A stretch of 64,000 nt of DNA from Orobanche coerulescens (Eukaryota; Streptophyta; Magnoliopsida; Lamiales; Orobanchaceae), in the NCBI GenBank assembly GCA_033398695.1, contig CM065814.1:78944358-79008357 (forward strand), in the 5' to 3' direction. Shown here in pieces: positions 62,740 to 64,000 of this stretch. The position numbers and the translations under genes were made by a program. Below the pieces are notes generated by a model that was given only the letters and a program-made list of their open reading frames with translations, had not been told where the DNA came from and searched no databases. Within the stretch, counting starts at the first letter, position 1, and the number at the start of each line of letters is the position of its first letter.

Positions 62740-64000
62740 TGTAACACCCTTGAGATATTCAAGGTATATTACAGTGCCGTGGACCCCTATATGGGACCCA
62801 CCAGGCTAGACACGAATTACCATAGTAAAAATCACACATCCTCCAGATGAAAATCAAATAACATGCCCGGTACAACTGGCGGAATAATCAACATCGACAA
62901 CCACAAATAACTTCAACGAATACAAATCACATTCTGGAGAGAAAATCCTAAGTACCTGCGAGTACAATCTATAAGTTTAAAAGTAAACGACAACCATATC
63001 GAAGGGAACAACGGAAATAAAAGGACTCAAATGCACATGTCAACGACTCTGTCCAACATCCTCGTACTGTCCCAGTGCCCGCTCGTCCGCCTGAACGTAA
63101 CCTGAAATTCATAACAAGAATTTCCCCAAAACGGGTCCCCAAAGAGATTAACAATTACGCTAGTTCGAGTAATCAAGCCAAACCATTCGCTTACACGTTT
63201 CATAGTACAATGCACCAAATTCATTTCAAAACCAAAACTAGACATGTCTTTTCCGGAAACAAACAGTCAATCAATTTACCTTGGGAACAGGGCTATACCA
63301 TTGATCCCACTCGAGGCCTCTAAGGACCGTCCCGAGCTGGCCATATCATAAAACAAATCATGCACGCGCATCGCCTTGGGAACAGGGCTATACCATTGAT
63401 CCCGCTCGAGGCCTCTAAGGACCCTCCCGAGCTGGCTAGCGAAACAAACTCGTGAATCCAGGGCTATACCATTGGATTCCCTCGAGGCCCCGTCGAACCC
63501 TCCCGAGGTGAGCAAAGCACACACAATATACATCACCATTTCATGTTAAGCATAAAGGTTTCCAAAAATACTTGCCTTGAGTAATTGACGATGCAACGAA
63601 CGAAAAGGAAAAATCACCGACGAACGCTAGGAACCGACAACCACGAACCTAACGATTCGAAAGAACACAATTACAATCAACTCTAAACGAGTATGAAACA
63701 GAATACACCCGAAAACCCTCTTACGATTCATGTTTATTCGTATAAAAACAACAATGAGGGCAGACCACAACCAAACCCTCTCGAACACGCAACAACTACG
63801 AAATATACCATGAATCCGTAGGGAAACTAAGAATACTAACAAGATTAATCATATTCGTCATAAATTTGTTGACAATACGGAACAAATTGGACAAAAACTC
63901 AAAAAAACCCCAAATTACCCCAAAGTAGGGTTCTAAGAGATTTACCTTGGATTAAGGATGAAGAACACAAGTAGGTGTTGTTAATACACTCCAAAAACTC
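62740..64000 (-). repeat. Element E 5' LTR (runs off the window)
   Basis: The plus strand starts TGTAACACCCTTGAGATATTC, the complement of an LTR end like that of C. It contains tandem units at 63279-63515. No genes; the remaining open frames are chance. Confidence 0.88.
63279..63515. repeat. Tandem repeat in E LTR
   Basis: Units begin CCTTGGGAACAGGGCTATAC at 63279 and 63374, with a shorter third unit (CAGGGCTATACCATTGGAT) at about 63459. Each is followed by a CTCGAGGCC...CTCCCGAG segment. It occupies the LTR position of the 72-base duplication in C but has a different sequence. Confidence 0.8.

Larger units (their letters stand above)
59030..64000 (-). mobile_element. Element E: Tekay-like chromovirus, minus strand, partial
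   Basis: From right to left: 5' LTR (62740 to the window end), a perfect iMet PBS (62723-62734), gag, protease, RT, RNase H and the start of integrase. It is cut by F at 59034, continues at 49298-49219 and is then truncated. Protein and LTR-end similarity to element C is high; the LTR tandem repeat differs, so it is a sister family or lineage. It is inactivated by a few stops and one or two frameshifts. Confidence 0.92.

Overview
This is plant nuclear DNA, almost certainly pericentromeric or other repeat-rich heterochromatin. Apart from one captured host-type gene, every coding signal belongs to a transposable element: Athila-like and Tekay/chromovirus-like Ty3-gypsy elements, a Ty1-copia family, a Cassandra 5S-bearing TRIM, a decayed Helitron, and two large non-autonomous LTR elements. 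The tRNA-iMet and tRNA-Asp type primer-binding sites, the Cassandra element and the plant-type LOG gene point to a flowering plant. The species cannot be told from the sequence.

Layout. 1-4697: minus-strand Athila-like element A (gag-protease, PBS, 5' LTR), its left part outside the window. 4698-~7830: minus-strand Helitron Rep-helicase remnant. 7842-42170: a decayed gypsy element H whose gag frame is split by two insertions. The first is copia element B (8543-32491, target-site duplication CAACG). B itself holds gypsy element C (15046-29133, AACCG), which holds the non-autonomous element D (20237-25687, GCATT). B also holds a Cassandra TRIM (29493-30479, GTGGA). The second insertion in H is element L (32661-40942, GTTCT). 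~42175-49210: gypsy element G, missing its 5' end and interrupted by a reverse-oriented solo copia LTR S (44258-46269, GAAGG). 49219-64000: minus-strand gypsy element E, whose integrase is split by the giant-LTR non-autonomous element F (49299-59029, AAACT). All seven duplications were read directly from the flanks and are exact, so the order of insertion is well supported.

The outstanding feature is element L. It has two ~1.63 kb LTRs, a tRNA-Asp type PBS, gag and protease, but no reverse transcriptase or integrase. Where pol or an env-like gene would lie it carries an intact, intronless 208-codon LONELY GUY (LOG) cytokinin-activating-enzyme gene (37086-37712) with its own TATA-like box. The LOG protein keeps the PGGxGTxxE motif including Glu121, but the family's catalytic Arg98-Lys99 pair reads Ser-Ile. 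L also has three copies of a hairpin between LOG and the 3' LTR.

Two patterns cut across the window. First, LTRs of unrelated families each carry an array of a different short CG-rich palindrome (GTGCCGCGGCAC in C, a related GTGCCGCGGCTC in A, GTTACGGCCGTAAC in L, TTAGCGTGCGCTAA in F). Second, differences between the two LTRs of one element are clustered in patches and fall mainly on CAG/CTG/CCGG sites. That suggests a methylation-linked process, possibly basecalling error, so some frameshifts described here may not be real.
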